Positions 20,278 through 28,599 of a stretch of 51,655 bases of DNA are shown in pieces. Made by a program: the position numbers and the translations under genes. Each line of letters starts with the position of its first letter. The stretch's first letter is position 1. Source of the stretch: a bacterium (GTDB taxonomy: Bacteria > Verrucomicrobiota > Verrucomicrobiae > Opitutales > Opitutaceae); the NCBI GenBank assembly GCA_021780625.1, contig JAJXYI010000132.1, positions 1 to 51,655 on the forward strand. The letters run 5' to 3'. The notes under the pieces were generated by a model. The model saw only the letters and a program-made list of their open reading frames with translations. It did no database searches and was not told the DNA's origin.

Positions 20278-21411
20278 ATGCACGATCCCGAGCCACCGTC
20301 CGATCAGGGCACCCAATCCAGGCCGGAATGGGCACCCGAGGATGCGAATGAGGCCTTTGCGACCCGAGTGGTGCAGGGAGTGCCCCGAAGCTCGGAAGCG
20401 GTGAGCCCCCCAAAGGACGCATCGGCGCGCCGTCCCCGGCTCAGTGTGGATGATTATGCGGCGGGCGTCATTGCCGGCGACCTGATGGTGCTGGGGCGGG
20501 CGATCACGCTCATCGAGAGCAACGCGCCTGCGCACCAGATGCAGGCCCAGCAGCTTCTGGCAAAGCTCCTGCCTTACTCGGGCAAGGCGCGGCGTCTGGG
20601 CATCACGGGCATCCCGGGGGCGGGGAAGAGCACGTTCATCGAGTCCTTTGGCTGTCGCCTGACTGATCTCGGGCGCCGCGTTGCGGTGCTCGCGATCGAT
20701 CCGTCCAGCTCGGTTCACGGCGGAAGCATCCTTGGCGACAAGGTGCGTATGGAGAAACTGGGGACGCGAAAAAACGCATTCATCCGACCGTCGCCCTCCG
20801 GCGGATCGCTGGGCGGGGTCGCGCGCAAGACGCGCGAGGCCATCCTGGTGTGCGAGGCGGCGGGCTTCGACGTCGTGATCGTCGAGACCGTGGGGGTGGG
20901 GCAGAACGAGGTGACCGTGGCATCGATGGTGGATCTTTTCCTCGTGCTGATGATCGCCGGCGCGGGCGACGAGATGCAGGGGATCAAGAAGGGCGTCATC
21001 GAGCTGGCCGACGCGATCGTGATCAACAAGGCCGACGGCGACAACAAGCCGCGCTGCATGGCCGCGCAGGCGGAGATGAAGCGCGTGCTGCATTATCTCC
21101 AGCCGACGACCCCGGGTTGGGAAACGCCCGCGCTCCTGGCGTCCTCCCTGTCGGGTGAGGGGGTTCCCGAGGTGTGGACGATGATGGATCGGTTTTTTGC
21201 GCACACGCAGGCGACCGGGGCGCACGAGGCGCGTCGTCGCGAGCAGGCGGTGGATTGGATGCACGCGTTGATCCTCGAGAGCCTGCGCACCGAGTTCTAC
21301 GCGTCGCCTGAGGTAAAGAATCGGCTCGAGGCGGTGGAATACGCGGTCGCCCATGGCCACATGCCGGCCCTTGTGGGGGCTCTCGACCTGTTGCGCGAAC
21401 GCGCGCGCTGA
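20278..21411 (+). CDS. meaB: MeaB/ArgK-type P-loop GTPase (methylmalonyl-CoA mutase chaperone)
   Basis: 377 aa from ATG 20278; alternative in-frame ATGs at 20221 and 20191 would add 19 or 29 residues. Residues 1-55 are a variable Pro/Glu/Ser-rich N-terminus. The G-domain has GIPGAGKST (P-loop), AIDPSSSVHGGSILGDKVRM, FIRPSPSGGSLGGVA, VETVGVGQNE (G3) and VINKADGDN (G4). The family loads and protects the B12 cofactor of methylmalonyl-CoA mutase or a related acyl-CoA mutase. No mutase gene lies in the window, so its partner must be elsewhere. It ends 28 bp from the convergent plsC. Confidence 0.93.
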   Translation: MHDPEPPSDQGTQSRPEWAPEDANEAFATRVVQGVPRSSEAVSPPKDASARRPRLSVDDYAAGVIAGDLMVLGRAITLIESNAPAHQMQAQQLLAKLLPYSGKARRLGITGIPGAGKSTFIESFGCRLTDLGRRVAVLAIDPSSSVHGGSILGDKVRMEKLGTRKNAFIRPSPSGGSLGGVARKTREAILVCEAAGFDVVIVETVGVGQNEVTVASMVDLFLVLMIAGAGDEMQGIKKGVIELADAIVINKADGDNKPRCMAAQAEMKRVLHYLQPTTPGWETPALLASSLSGEGVPEVWTMMDRFFAHTQATGAHEARRREQAVDWMHALILESLRTEFYASPEVKNRLEAVEYAVAHGHMPALVGALDLLRERAR

Positions 21412-21414
21412 CCG

Positions 21415-21439
21415 GGCCCGCGCGCCGACCGCTCGGGCC
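21415..21439. terminator. GC-rich hairpin between convergent meaB and plsC
   Basis: GGCCCG at 21415-21420 pairs with CGGGCC at 21434-21439 across a 13-nt loop. It fills the gap between the two convergent stop codons, so it may end transcription in both directions. There is no U-run. Confidence 0.4.
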
Positions 21440-22099
21440 TCAGATCACCAGGTCGTCGGGCAGCCGCAACGCGGCGATCTTTTCGAAGATCCGCTCGCTC
21501 GCACGCTGGTAGCGCTCCTTGCCGTCGGAGGGATGATCGTAGTCGGCGGCGTGGATCGGTTTGCCGTAGACGACCGACACCGGCGAGCCGAGGCGGACCG
21601 GGCCACCCTTGCCAAAGGCTTCGTAGCTTCCAAAGACACGGGCCGGCACGACGGTCACACCCGTCCTGCAGGCCATGAAACCCACGCCGGCTTTCGGCTT
21701 TTGCAGCTTTCCGTCGGGCGTGCGCGTGCCCTCGGGGAAGAGGATCAGGACCTTTCCGTCAGCGATCGCGCGAAGCACGCGTTTCATCGCGTGAATGTCG
21801 GAGCCTCCATCGCGGTCGACGGGAATGGTGCCGACCGTATCCAACCACCAGGAAGCGAAGCCGGGTTTCCAGAGGGTCTTGCGCGCAAAGAAGCACATCT
21901 GCCGCGGGATGTGGCAGCCGACGAGGGGCGGATCGAGATGGCTCGCGTGATTGCAGCTGACGATGAAGCCGCTGTCGCGCGGGAGATTTTCAAGGCCGAC
22001 GACCTCGCCGCGAAACGCGATGTCGAATAGGACGCGAATGATGTAATGGCAGAAGCCATAGACGAACGTCATCCGCGACTGGGGAAATGCCTCGCTCAT
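21440..22099 (-). CDS. plsC: 1-acyl-sn-glycerol-3-phosphate acyltransferase (PlsC-like)
   Basis: 219 aa. It makes phosphatidic acid from lysophosphatidate at the inner membrane. Signature H-x4-D motif H51-ASHL-D56 after a hydrophobic N-terminal segment, FPEGTR at 121-126 (substrate binding), and VPARVFGSYEAF further on. This is the usual length for a minimal PlsC. It is the last gene of the aroA-cmk-plsC group, 22 bp after cmk. The acyl donor preference cannot be told. The region upstream of the ATG has no Shine-Dalgarno sequence. Confidence 0.92.
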   Translation of the reverse strand: MSEAFPQSRMTFVYGFCHYIIRVLFDIAFRGEVVGLENLPRDSGFIVSCNHASHLDPPLVGCHIPRQMCFFARKTLWKPGFASWWLDTVGTIPVDRDGGSDIHAMKRVLRAIADGKVLILFPEGTRTPDGKLQKPKAGVGFMACRTGVTVVPARVFGSYEAFGKGGPVRLGSPVSVVYGKPIHAADYDHPSDGKERYQRASERIFEKIAALRLPDDLVI

Positions 22100-22121
22100 G
22101 ATCCGGGTGGGCGGAGTGGCC

Positions 22122-22796
22122 TCAGGCCGGAGTGCCTGCAGCCTCGATGGATTTCGAGACGAACTCGACGACCTGATCGAGTGAGAGGTGGGTGCTGTCG
22201 ATCGCCGTGGCTCCAGGGGGGCAGGCGAGGGGCGCGGTGCGCCGCTGGGTGTCGAGTCGGTCCCTCTCCACGATGGAATCGGTCTGGCCCTCGAGCGCGC
22301 GGCGCTTTGCGCGCTCCAGGGGATCGGCGTAGAGGAAGAAACGAAAGTCCGCCTGGGGGAAGATCACCGAGCCGATGTCGCGTCCTTCCATCACCAATCC
22401 GTGGAAGCCTGCCTTGCGTGCCACCTCCGCCTGTCCGCGCTGGTAGGCGAGCAGCGCGGTGCGAATCTCGGGAATCGCGGCAAATCGCGAAACCTCGCCG
22501 TTCACCGTTGCGCTGCGGATTTCGGCCGCGTCGATGGGACGTCCGTCGATCGTCATGCAGGCGCTGCGCCCAACCAGGTCGGTTCCCAACGTGAGGCCGG
22601 CGACCGAGGTTCTCACGGCACGGAGGTCCGACGCGCTCACGCCGCGGCGCAGCAGCTCGGCGGTGATCGCGCGATAAAAGGATCCCGTGTCGACGTGCAG
22701 CAGATGAAAACGCTCGCTGAGTGCCCGGGAAGTCGAAGACTTGCCCGAGGCCGCGCCGCCGTCGATGGCAACGATGATGAAGCGTGCTGCGGTCAT
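22122..22796 (-). CDS. cmk: Cytidylate kinase
   Basis: 224 aa. It phosphorylates CMP and dCMP with ATP. The P-loop GGAASGKS is at residues 13-20, followed by HVDTGSFYRAITAELLRR (family motif VDTGAMYRA) and VMEGRDIGSVIFPQADFRFFLYAD. The start MTAARFIIVAIDGG at 22796 was preferred to a longer frame beginning 58 codons upstream, because family members begin a few residues before the first beta strand. It lies between aroA and plsC, same strand. The pairing of aroA with cmk is widespread in bacteria. Confidence 0.95.
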   Translation of the reverse strand: MTAARFIIVAIDGGAASGKSSTSRALSERFHLLHVDTGSFYRAITAELLRRGVSASDLRAVRTSVAGLTLGTDLVGRSACMTIDGRPIDAAEIRSATVNGEVSRFAAIPEIRTALLAYQRGQAEVARKAGFHGLVMEGRDIGSVIFPQADFRFFLYADPLERAKRRALEGQTDSIVERDRLDTQRRTAPLACPPGATAIDSTHLSLDQVVEFVSKSIEAAGTPA

Positions 22797-22879
22797 GCTG
22801 CGTTTCGTTGAAGTGGAGGTTGGAAGAGCACGGCGGGGCGTGGAAAACGCGACACAATTCTGGGTGGGGCGGGAAGCGC

Positions 22880-24214
22880 TCAGACGCGCTCGTTCCGAAG
22901 GTCGTCGAGCACCTCGAAGAAGCGCGGGAAGGTCTTGGCGCAACACGCCGGATTGTGCACGGAAAGCCACGGCTGACCGTCGCCTCGAAGGTCCCGGCTT
23001 CCGAGGATGGCGAAGCTCATCGCGAAACGGTGGTCCCCGTAGGTTTCGATTTCAACGCCCTGGACGAGCGGGCGTGGGGTGATCGTCAGGGCTCCCTCCT
23101 CCTCGTGCACGTCCTGGCCAAGCCTGCGAAGTTCGCGCGCCATGCCCGCGACGCGGTCGGTCTCCTGCTTGCGCGTGTGGGCGATGCCCTCGATCCGGGT
23201 CGGCCCCTCGAGCAAGGGAGCGATGGCGGCGAGCGTGAGGAAAGTGTCGGAACATCCGCTGAAGTCGCGCGAAACACCATGCAGCGCAGTGGCCGCGTCG
23301 CGCGACGACTCGAGTCCCTCGGTGGATTCGCGGAAGATCCCGCCGACCGCGCGGAGGATCTCGATGAACTCGGTGTCGCCCTGGAGTCCCGCACCCGGTC
23401 CGCGAAGTCCAGGGAGGCGGATGCTCCCACCGACGACGAGAGGCAGTGCCAGGAAATAGCTCGCGGCGGTCGCGTCGGGTTCGACGCCGTACAGGCCACC
23501 GGGCGCGCGATAACTCTGGCCGGAGCCGATCAGGAATCGGTCTTCGGCGAGGCGTTTTAGCGCGGGTTGGCCAAATTGCTCCATCAGCCGCGAGGTCATC
23601 TGTACGAACGGCCAGCGCACGCCGCCGACCAGCCTGACTTCAACGGGCGAGGACGCCAGCGGAGCGACCATCAGGAGCGCGGAGAGCAGCTGACTGCTTT
23701 CGCGTGCGTCGATGTCGACGGGGCCGCCACGAAGCCCCCGGGCATGGATTTCGATGGGGAAATGGCCGTCCTCGCCAAGGCAGCGGATGTCCGCTCCGAG
23801 CACCCCGAGCGCATCGATGAGGCCCTTCATCGGCCGGCGGCGCATCTGGGGCACGCCGTCGATTCGCCAGTCGCCGGAGGGCGCGGCGGCGCACAAGGCC
23901 GTAAGAAAACGGGCGGCGGTGCCGGCGAGGCCCACGAAGAGGTCGGCGCGCCCCGGGGAAAAAAGCCGCGACTGGCCGCTGACCACGACGCGGTCGCCAG
24001 CCATGTCCACGGAAACCCCGAGAGTCCGCAGTGCGGCGATCATGAGCTCCGTGTCCTCGCTGATGAGCGTGCCCGTGAGGGCGACCGGCTCGCTCGAAAG
24101 GGCGGCCAGCAAAAGGGCGCGGTTGGTGAGGCTCTTGGATCCGGGAATGCAGGCCGCTCCCCGGACGGGGCCTTGGTAGGGCTGAATCGGAAGGAGCTCG
24201 GGAAGGCGGATCAT
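22880..24214 (-). CDS. aroA: 3-phosphoshikimate 1-carboxyvinyltransferase (EPSP synthase)
   Basis: 444 aa. It joins shikimate-3-phosphate and phosphoenolpyruvate in the sixth step of the shikimate pathway. Family motifs in order: PGSKSLTNRALLLAAL (about 25-40), GLAGTAARFLTAL (about 97-109; classic LGNAGTAMRPL region), PMKGLIDALGVLGA, SSQLLSALLMVAPLA, EPDATAASYFLALPLV and YGDHRFAMSFAILG near the C-terminus (catalytic Asp/Glu with KQETDR earlier). The start MIRLPELLPIQPYQG at 24214 is the first plausible one; an upstream extension overlaps the divergent rlmM-like gene. First gene of the aroA-cmk-plsC group, with the divergent gene starting 132 bp away. Confidence 0.96.
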   Translation of the reverse strand: MIRLPELLPIQPYQGPVRGAACIPGSKSLTNRALLLAALSSEPVALTGTLISEDTELMIAALRTLGVSVDMAGDRVVVSGQSRLFSPGRADLFVGLAGTAARFLTALCAAAPSGDWRIDGVPQMRRRPMKGLIDALGVLGADIRCLGEDGHFPIEIHARGLRGGPVDIDARESSQLLSALLMVAPLASSPVEVRLVGGVRWPFVQMTSRLMEQFGQPALKRLAEDRFLIGSGQSYRAPGGLYGVEPDATAASYFLALPLVVGGSIRLPGLRGPGAGLQGDTEFIEILRAVGGIFRESTEGLESSRDAATALHGVSRDFSGCSDTFLTLAAIAPLLEGPTRIEGIAHTRKQETDRVAGMARELRRLGQDVHEEEGALTITPRPLVQGVEIETYGDHRFAMSFAILGSRDLRGDGQPWLSVHNPACCAKTFPRFFEVLDDLRNERV

Positions 24215-24346
24215 GAGACTGCAACAAAAGAAAGGTCGGGGGAGGGACGAAAGCCAGAAATTGCGAGTGCCTCGAGCGGGGGCGATGGCCTGCGGCCGGT
24301 TGGAGGGTGGGGTGGAGTAAAAGGATTGCACCCGGACCAGGGAGCC

Positions 24347-25372
24347 ATGCCATGCTGCGCCGCGATGCTCTGCACCTGCCAGGCCGGATTCGAATCGCTC
24401 CTCGCCGACGAACTGCGTGGCCACACCCTTGCGGTCGAGGGACTGGGGCCGGGCTGGGTGTCGGCGCCGGGCGCGGAATCGCATGTGGCGGCGTCCGACC
24501 TGGCCTTTGCCCACCGGCTGCTCAACGAGCCGACGGAGATCTCGGGCGATTCGGTCAACGCCCTGGCGCAGCAGGTGCTCGAATTCATGCTCTCCAGCCT
24601 GCGCGGCGAACGCATCGATACACCGTGGCCCTGTATCTTCGCGGGACCGGCCGAGCTCGTGGGGCTCGGACGTCGAATCGGGGCCGTGGAGAAGACCTTT
24701 TTGGACCTGCTGCGCAAGCGGCTCTCACGGGTGGCGAAACTTGCCACGCCCGAGTTGCCGCGCGGAATGGGATCGGTGCGGGGCCTGTTCGTGTGGTTCT
24801 CCGATTTTGGCAGGCTCCACGCGTCGCGGGTCCTGGTGCTCAACGGGCCGCGCCGCATGGCGGACGATCCGCTGGCCCCCTCGCGCAGCTACCTGAAGGT
24901 CGAGGAGGCCTACGGACTGCTAGGCTTCGAGCCTGGCGAGGGGGAGACGGTGGCTGATCTCGGCGCAGCGCCCGGCGGCTGGAGCTACAGCGCGGCGAAA
25001 CGGGGTGCGCGCGTCGACGCGATCGACAACGGCCCGTTGAAGGGCGGAGCGGCGGATCACCCGGGCATCGTGCATCGCCGCGAGGATGCGTTCCACGTGG
25101 CGCCGCCCGAGGGCAAATCCTACGACTGGCTGTTCTGCGACATGGTCGAGGAGCCGCACCACGTGCTGCGCGACATCGTGGAGCCCTGGCTCGCGCGCCG
25201 CTGGTGCAGGCGCTTTGTGGTCAACCTGAAATTCGGACGGGTTCGCCCGCTCGAACTCCTGGCTGAGCTGCGGGCCCCGCAATCGCCCTTTTCGCAGCAT
25301 GCATCCGAATTTCGGATTCGCCACCTGTATCACGACCGCGAGGAGTTCACGGTCGCGGGCGTCGTGAAGTAG
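24347..25372 (+). CDS. rlmM: RlmM-like 23S rRNA 2'-O-ribose methyltransferase
   Basis: 341 aa. In E. coli RlmM methylates C2498 of 23S rRNA. The N-terminal part begins CTCQAGFESLLADEL, matching the RlmM start (hydrophobic-GFE). The C-terminal Rossmann methyltransferase has the SAM motif VADLGAAPGGWSYSAAKRGA at about 205-224, the catalytic Asp in LFCDMVEEP, and Lys in VVNLKFGR, giving the K-D-K-E type active site. A second possible start is ATG 24365 (six codons downstream). A GGGAG lies just before ATG 24347, one of the few Shine-Dalgarno-like sequences in the window. Divergent from aroA. Confidence 0.88.
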   Translation: MPCCAAMLCTCQAGFESLLADELRGHTLAVEGLGPGWVSAPGAESHVAASDLAFAHRLLNEPTEISGDSVNALAQQVLEFMLSSLRGERIDTPWPCIFAGPAELVGLGRRIGAVEKTFLDLLRKRLSRVAKLATPELPRGMGSVRGLFVWFSDFGRLHASRVLVLNGPRRMADDPLAPSRSYLKVEEAYGLLGFEPGEGETVADLGAAPGGWSYSAAKRGARVDAIDNGPLKGGAADHPGIVHRREDAFHVAPPEGKSYDWLFCDMVEEPHHVLRDIVEPWLARRWCRRFVVNLKFGRVRPLELLAELRAPQSPFSQHASEFRIRHLYHDREEFTVAGVVK

Positions 25373-25373
25373 G

Positions 25374-25391
25374 GGGCGGAAGGCGCCGCCC
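25374..25391. terminator. Hairpin between convergent rlmM-like gene and hypothetical gene
   Basis: GGGCGG at 25374-25379 pairs with CCGCCC at 25386-25391 with a 6-nt loop, one base after the rlmM stop. It lies in the 30-bp gap between two convergent stops; there is no U-run. Confidence 0.35.
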
Positions 25392-25402
25392 GGGCTGTCC
25401 TC

Positions 25403-25783
25403 TCAGGTCTTCAGGAGCGCCATGGCTTCGCCGCGGATCGGGAGCCCGTCCTCCAGTGCGAGTTCACAGGATTTCCCCAGGCGCGTGGGGCAGCACACGT
25501 GACCCTGGGCCATGGAAAGGGGCCCCGCGTAGACGTCGCCGCCGGCGAGGGATTCGGCGAGCCAGCGCAGGCGCAGGTCCGCGTCGAGGCAGTACAGGTT
25601 TGTCATTCCCAGCAAGACGCCATCGCCCGACTCGCGGACCAGGATCCGGTCTTCGTGTACGAGGAATTCCTCTACGAGCAGGCCCATGGGGGCGTGTCGC
25701 CTTACGACGGCACCCTTGCGGTTGAGCTTGCAGAGCACGCCGTCGATCAGCGCGTAACTGGGGGTGTCCAGGGTGAAGGCCAT
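25403..25783 (-). CDS. Hypothetical protein, 126 aa
   Basis: Starts MAFTLDTPSYALIDGVLCKLNRKG. It has no signal peptide, no membrane segment and no domain that I recognise. The pattern looks like alternating beta strands (VLCKLNRKGAVVRRH, ILVRESGDGVLLGMTNLYCLD, LRLRWLAESL), similar to a short beta-propeller or beta-sheet repeat unit. The codon composition matches the flanking genes, so it is probably real. The ATG at 25783 was preferred to a TTG eight codons upstream. It is the last gene of a minus-strand series after DUF4199 and AIM24 genes. Confidence 0.65.
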   Translation of the reverse strand: MAFTLDTPSYALIDGVLCKLNRKGAVVRRHAPMGLLVEEFLVHEDRILVRESGDGVLLGMTNLYCLDADLRLRWLAESLAGGDVYAGPLSMAQGHVCCPTRLGKSCELALEDGLPIRGEAMALLKT

Positions 25784-25860
25784 GAAGCGAAAGGAGGCGC
25801 GGACCAACCGTTCGCCGCGGGCACGGCGTGCCCCGGCGACGGACTGCGGTCGTGAGCCGT

Positions 25861-26394
25861 TCAGACGGACTGAACGGTGGTGTCGGCTGCGGGGCGTTTG
25901 ATGAAGATCGCGAGAATCAATCCCTCAATCGTGCCGATAATGGGAGCGAAGATGATCGTGAACACCGCTTGAATCACAGGCCCCATGAACTTGGCCTGCA
26001 TCCGAACGGTCGTATCGATCTGCTCCGGCGTCATCTTGCCCACCGTCTCCAGCTTCGTGCGCGTGAATTCGCCGTAGTACTGGACGAAGTTCGGGTTGAT
26101 GAACGTGAAATGAATGTAGATGTAGACTGCGGCGAACAGGCCTGCGAAGATGGAAATCGTCAGTGAAGAAAGCACGGCCTGGGAGTAGGGATAGGCGGCC
26201 GACTGGTCGGAGCGTGACTCGCGTGCCTCGCGCATGCCCAGGTACAGCACGACGAGGGGGAGTATGAATCCGAGCAGGGAGAACCATTGGCCGTGGGCGA
26301 TATTGGTCGTCTGATAGCCGAGGAGGAAGGCGATGAGGTAAACCGCGGAGCTTGCGACGGCACTGATGGCGCCGAATAGGAGGGAGTTTTTCAT
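25861..26394 (-). CDS. DUF4199-family membrane protein
   Basis: 177 aa. Four predicted membrane helices: about 5-25 (LLFGAISAVASSAVYLIAFLLG), 36-53 (FSLLGFILPLVVLYLGM), 72-95 (AVLSSLTISIFAGLFAAVYIYI) and 139-166 (IQAVFTIIFAPIIGTIEGLILAIFI). The YLGMREARE stretch after helix 2 and the long cytoplasmic/periplasmic loop with FTRTKLETVGKMTPEQID are typical of DUF4199. The function is unknown. A signal peptide is not apparent; the N-terminus is itself a membrane anchor. It is 77 bp upstream of the hypothetical gene at 25403-25783, on the same strand. Confidence 0.82.
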   Translation of the reverse strand: MKNSLLFGAISAVASSAVYLIAFLLGYQTTNIAHGQWFSLLGFILPLVVLYLGMREARESRSDQSAAYPYSQAVLSSLTISIFAGLFAAVYIYIHFTFINPNFVQYYGEFTRTKLETVGKMTPEQIDTTVRMQAKFMGPVIQAVFTIIFAPIIGTIEGLILAIFIKRPAADTTVQSV

Positions 26395-26474
26395 GGGCTG
26401 GAAAACCGACGATGATGCATAAACGCCCCGTCTGCGCCACTTTTAAGGGGAAACGCTGGAATGCGGTCCAGGCC

Positions 26475-27269
26475 TCAGTCTGTCTTGAACACACGGCCCA
26501 GGGGGCCGAGCACGGAGCCCTCCTCCTTGCGTGCCCCTCCGATCTGGGGGGCGGCGGCGACGATCCGGTCGGCCATCCGGGAAAGCGTGACTGACTGGAG
26601 CCAGATCTTTCCGGGCCCGCGCAGGGTAGCGAAAAAGATGCCTTCGCCGCCGAACAGGGCGGTCTTCACGTTGCCGACATACTGGATGTCGAAATCCACG
26701 GTCGGCTGGAGCGCGACCACGCATCCTGTATCCACTCGGAGCACTTCGCCCGGGGCCAGTTCACGCTCGTACAGCGTGCCGCCTGCGTGCACGAACACCC
26801 AGCCGTCACCCTGGAGTCTCTCCAGGATGAATCCCTCTCCTCCGAAGAAGCCGGCGCCCATGCGCTTCTGTAACGCGATCCCGATGCTCACGCCCTGTGC
26901 CGCGCACAGGAACGCGTCCTTCTGGGCGAGGAGTTCGCCATTCAGGGTCGCCAGATTGACCGCAACGATCTTGCCCGGATACGCGGCGGAGAAAGCGACC
27001 CGGCGCTTGGTGGTGCTGCGATTATGAAAGAGCGTCATGAACAGCGACTCGCCCGCCAGCAGCCGCTTGCCCGCGCCGACGAGCGAGTCGAGCAGGCCCT
27101 GACTGCGGTTCGAGCCGTCCCCGAACACCGTCTCCACCGCGATGCCGTCCTCCATGTACATCATCGCCCCGGCTTCAGCGACGACCGATTCATTCGGGTC
27201 GAGTTCGATTTCAACAAATTGGAGGTCGTCCCCGAGGATGCGATAATCGATGGCGTGTGCGGTGCTCAT
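26475..27269 (-). CDS. AIM24/TIGR00266-family protein
   Basis: 264 aa. The family forms a double beta-jelly-roll (tryptophan RNA-binding attenuator protein-like fold). Characteristic stretches: VVAEAGAMMYMEDGI near 29-43, ESLFMTLFHN, AYPGKIVAVNL, FLCAAQGVSIGI and GGEGFILERLQGDG, with Gly-rich turns GAGFFGGEG and LFGGEGIFFATL. The yeast relative is a mitochondrial inner-membrane protein; bacterial members have no settled function. It lies between the DUF4199 protein and alr, on the same strand, with 80- to 130-bp gaps, so co-transcription is uncertain. Confidence 0.9.
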   Translation of the reverse strand: MSTAHAIDYRILGDDLQFVEIELDPNESVVAEAGAMMYMEDGIAVETVFGDGSNRSQGLLDSLVGAGKRLLAGESLFMTLFHNRSTTKRRVAFSAAYPGKIVAVNLATLNGELLAQKDAFLCAAQGVSIGIALQKRMGAGFFGGEGFILERLQGDGWVFVHAGGTLYERELAPGEVLRVDTGCVVALQPTVDFDIQYVGNVKTALFGGEGIFFATLRGPGKIWLQSVTLSRMADRIVAAAPQIGGARKEEGSVLGPLGRVFKTD

Positions 27270-27401
27270 GGGGCGGAAATAAGAAGGGATTTCCGATCCA
27301 GGTCAACCGGCCCATCCGTTGAAAATCCCGGCCGACTGCGGCGGCTCCGGGCGACTGCGTAGGCGGAGCACGGATACTCGCAGCGGGCGAGGGGGGCGCC
27401 T

Positions 27402-28598
27402 TCAGAGGCCGAGCGCGGTCTTGTAGACTCGCGGGACGCGTTTGGTGACCGAGCAGAGTACTTCCCAGGGAATGGTGTCGGCCCAGGCGCTGAATTCGGT
27501 GACCGAGATCTCGGCGCCGTTCTGGCGGCCGACGAGCACGGCCTCGTCGCCCGCGATGACTCCGGGATTGTCGGTCACGTCGATGATGGTCTGGTCCATC
27601 GTGACGCGCCCGAGCACGGGACAGCGCCTTCCACGGACCAGCACCTCGGCGCGGTTGCTCGTGGACCTGGAGATGCCGTCGCCGTATCCTGCGCAAAGGA
27701 TGGCAATCGTGCTGTCGCGGCCGAGCGTTCGGGTGCGGCCGTAGCTGACGGTGGTGCCTGCGGGCAACCGTTTGACGACGCCCACGCGCGTCCGGAAGCT
27801 GAATACTGGCTCTGTCGAGACCTGCGAAAGCAGCGAGTTGGGGTGGGGCAGGATTCCAAACTGGAGCAGTCCGATGCGCACGGCATTGAATGGCCCGGCG
27901 GTCTCGATGCTCTCGAGGCCGGCGCTGTTGTCCGCGTGGACGAACAGGCTGGCGAGGTCGAGGCCGCGGCAGCGATGCAGGGCGGCGAGAAAGCGCCGGC
28001 GCTGCTCCGCGGTGAAGGTGGGATCGTCGTCCGGGCTCGCGAAGTGCGTGAACACGCCCGCCAGCTTGAGATGCGGGGCGGCGGCGATTTTCGCGTAGAG
28101 CGCCTCGGCTTCCGCGTGCCATACCCCGAGCCGTCCCATGCCGGTGTCTATCTTGAGATGCACCGACAGGGGGCGGCCGCATTCACGCGCGGCGGCGTCG
28201 AAGCGGTCGACTTCGTCGGCCGTGGAGACGGTCGCGGCCACGTCGTACAACGAGAGGAAACGATCCTCGTCGGGGAGCGTCGGGCTCAGCAGCAGGATGG
28301 GCCAGCCCGAGCCAAGCTCGCGGAGCGCCGCGGCTTCGGCGAGATTCGCGACCGCGAAAAGATCGGCGCCGGCGTGCATGAGCGCGGCGGCAGTGTGGTG
28401 AAGGCCATGGCCGTAGGCATCGGCTTTGACGACTGCCACATATTTCATGTGCGCCGGCAGCGAGGCGCGGATAAGGCGCAGGTTGCGTTCCAGAGCATCG
28501 AGGTCGATTTCGGCCCAGCAGCGCAGCGGAAGGCGGGAGGAGGAAACGGGTGAGTTCACAAAAGGGAGGCGAAGGGGGCGGCCAGACTCGGGCCGCAT
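27402..28598 (-). CDS. alr: Alanine racemase
   Basis: 398 aa. It converts L- to D-alanine for peptidoglycan with PLP. The PLP-binding lysine is K58 in VVKADAYGHG, the second catalytic Tyr is in TVSYGRT, and the GYGDG motif follows. Also present: HLKIDTGMGRLGV and RVTMDQTIIDVT, where M-D-x-x-x-x-D is conserved. The ATG at 28598 is separated by a single base from the tsaB stop (TGA at 28602-28600), so the two genes are translationally coupled. The N-terminal 25 residues precede the usual start CWAEIDLDALERN and are variable; an internal start is possible. Confidence 0.95.
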   Translation of the reverse strand: MRPESGRPLRLPFVNSPVSSSRLPLRCWAEIDLDALERNLRLIRASLPAHMKYVAVVKADAYGHGLHHTAAALMHAGADLFAVANLAEAAALRELGSGWPILLLSPTLPDEDRFLSLYDVAATVSTADEVDRFDAAARECGRPLSVHLKIDTGMGRLGVWHAEAEALYAKIAAAPHLKLAGVFTHFASPDDDPTFTAEQRRRFLAALHRCRGLDLASLFVHADNSAGLESIETAGPFNAVRIGLLQFGILPHPNSLLSQVSTEPVFSFRTRVGVVKRLPAGTTVSYGRTRTLGRDSTIAILCAGYGDGISRSTSNRAEVLVRGRRCPVLGRVTMDQTIIDVTDNPGVIAGDEAVLVGRQNGAEISVTEFSAWADTIPWEVLCSVTKRVPRVYKTALGL

Positions 28599-28599
28599 G

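Noticed and set aside
24361..24380. T-loop-like GGATTCGAATC stretch suggesting a tRNA
   Set aside because: It lies inside the rlmM-like coding region and no acceptor stem, D-loop or anticodon arm can be drawn around it.
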